Shown here one piece after another: positions 5,018 to 5,470 of a DNA stretch of 5,470 nucleotides. Source of the DNA: an uncultured Sphingobacteriales bacterium (GTDB lineage: Bacteria; Bacteroidota; Bacteroidia; Chitinophagales; Chitinophagaceae); the NCBI GenBank assembly GCA_946479435.1, contig CAMLFX010000134.1, forward strand, positions 1 to 5,470, given 5' to 3'. The notes under the pieces are model-generated. The model worked only from the letters and a program-made list of their open reading frames with translations. It was not told where the DNA came from and made no database searches. The translations under genes were made by a program, and so were the position numbers. Each line of letters begins with the position of its first letter. Position 1 is the first letter of the stretch.

Positions 5018-5034
5018 AAGAACTGGGGGTTCTT
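5018..5034 (+). terminator. Weak hairpin after the four-helix-bundle gene
   Basis: AAGAAC and GTTCTT form a 6-bp stem around TGGGG, starting two bases after the stop codon. No T-run follows directly; a T6 tract occurs only at 5060-5065. It may be a weak or factor-dependent terminator, or protect the transcript 3' end. Confidence 0.3.
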
Positions 5035-5104
5035 CTTCACATATCATTGTATGCAGCGCTTTTTTATTAGCAGTAAATTGTTCCTGCCATTGCCAGATAA
5101 TTGG

Positions 5105-5112
5105 TAATTTTG
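5105..5112 (+). promoter_or_regulatory. Candidate -7 box for the J-domain/KTSC gene
   Basis: TAATTTTG is an exact TAnnTTTG match, 17 bases before the ATG at 5130, predicting a leader of about 12 bases. The nearest upstream TTG (5078-5080) is 24 bases away, longer than the usual 19-21, so the -33 box is weak. Confidence 0.5.
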
Positions 5113-5129
5113 CACGCCATAGAATATAT

Positions 5130-5470
5130 ATGAAGAAGATAGTGGATTATAGAAAGTTGCTGGGTGTAACTAAAGCAACGGAAGTGAAAGAATTGAAAAC
5201 CATTTATCGTAACCTGATGAAGGAATGGCATCCTGATAAATTTCAAGATGACGAGGATGGTAAAAATGAAGCTGAAGTAAAAAGCCGCCAATTTATCGAG
5301 GCATATAATTTTCTAGTAAGTATAGCACCGGAAACTATTGAAAAAGCTTTGCCTGAATATACAAAGACGATTACCGCATGTACCATACTTAATTATTCTT
5401 ACGAAAAGTCTGTGCTACAATTGAATTTTGTAGACGGTAGTAGCTATGAGTATTTCGATGTTCCTAAAGG
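5130..5470 (+). CDS. J-domain protein with KTSC domain (3' end off the right edge)
   Basis: The first 113 codons are visible and no stop occurs before the window ends. Residues about 5-64 are a J domain. VDYRKLLGVTKATEVKELKT replaces the usual D-Y-Y-x-x-L-G-V start, helix II has IYRNLMKEWHPDKF with the HPD tripeptide at 34-36, and FIEAYNFL is the usual helix III end. HPD means it should stimulate the ATPase of a DnaK-type Hsp70. From about residue 84, ILNYSYEKSVLQLNFVDG and SYEYFDVPK match the KTSC domain, a short domain of unknown role sometimes fused to other modules. There are no Gly/Phe, zinc-finger or DnaJ C-terminal regions up to the edge, so this is a specialised J-protein, not DnaJ. 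It is likely transcribed alone from the -7 box at 5105. Confidence 0.87.
   Translation, partial: MKKIVDYRKLLGVTKATEVKELKTIYRNLMKEWHPDKFQDDEDGKNEAEVKSRQFIEAYNFLVSIAPETIEKALPEYTKTITACTILNYSYEKSVLQLNFVDGSSYEYFDVPK

Noticed and set aside
4660..5291. Minus-strand frames 4660-4893 and 5067-5291
   Set aside because: They lie antisense to the four-helix-bundle and J-KTSC genes, show no domain or sensible start context, and the real genes are well supported.

Overview
The window looks like ordinary core chromosome from a member of the Bacteroidota, most likely Chitinophagaceae or a close relative. This rests on NusA and RimP sequence character, a DUF4834-type small protein, promoter-like sites matching the Bacteroidota pattern TTTG-N19-21-TAnnTTTG, weak or absent Shine-Dalgarno sites, and a tRNA gene without an encoded CCA. 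The family-level placement is inference.

Left part (1-3134), minus strand: a rimP-nusA-infB operon reading leftward. infB (IF2) is cut by the left edge, so only its N-terminal 388 codons are visible. They hold an IF2_N domain, a long Lys/Glu/Pro/Ala-rich linker, and a Gly/Gln tandem repeat that runs off the window. A very good Bacteroidota promoter lies upstream of rimP, with a 12-bp palindrome in its spacer. A terminator-like hairpin sits between that promoter and the rimP start, and a second hairpin with similar arms occupies the rimP-nusA gap. Together these suggest control of the operon by attenuation or RNA structure, which is inference.

Middle (3184-4061): a small one-helix membrane protein of the DUF4834 type is divergent from rimP. 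It converges end to end, with no spacer, on a HAD-superfamily phosphatase gene.

Right part (4108-5470), plus strand: a tRNA with anticodon CAT (probably tRNA-Ile2) has a strong intrinsic terminator. Next is a stand-alone two-helix membrane protein with an MCP-type four-helix-bundle sensor domain and no output domain. Last comes the 5' part of a J-domain plus KTSC-domain gene, cut by the right edge.

I see no phage, transposon, CRISPR or defence system, and no clear novel system. The most worthwhile leads are the leader structures of the rimP-nusA-infB operon, the RG/GQ-repeat linker of IF2, and the two right-hand genes (orphan sensor bundle; J-KTSC fusion).
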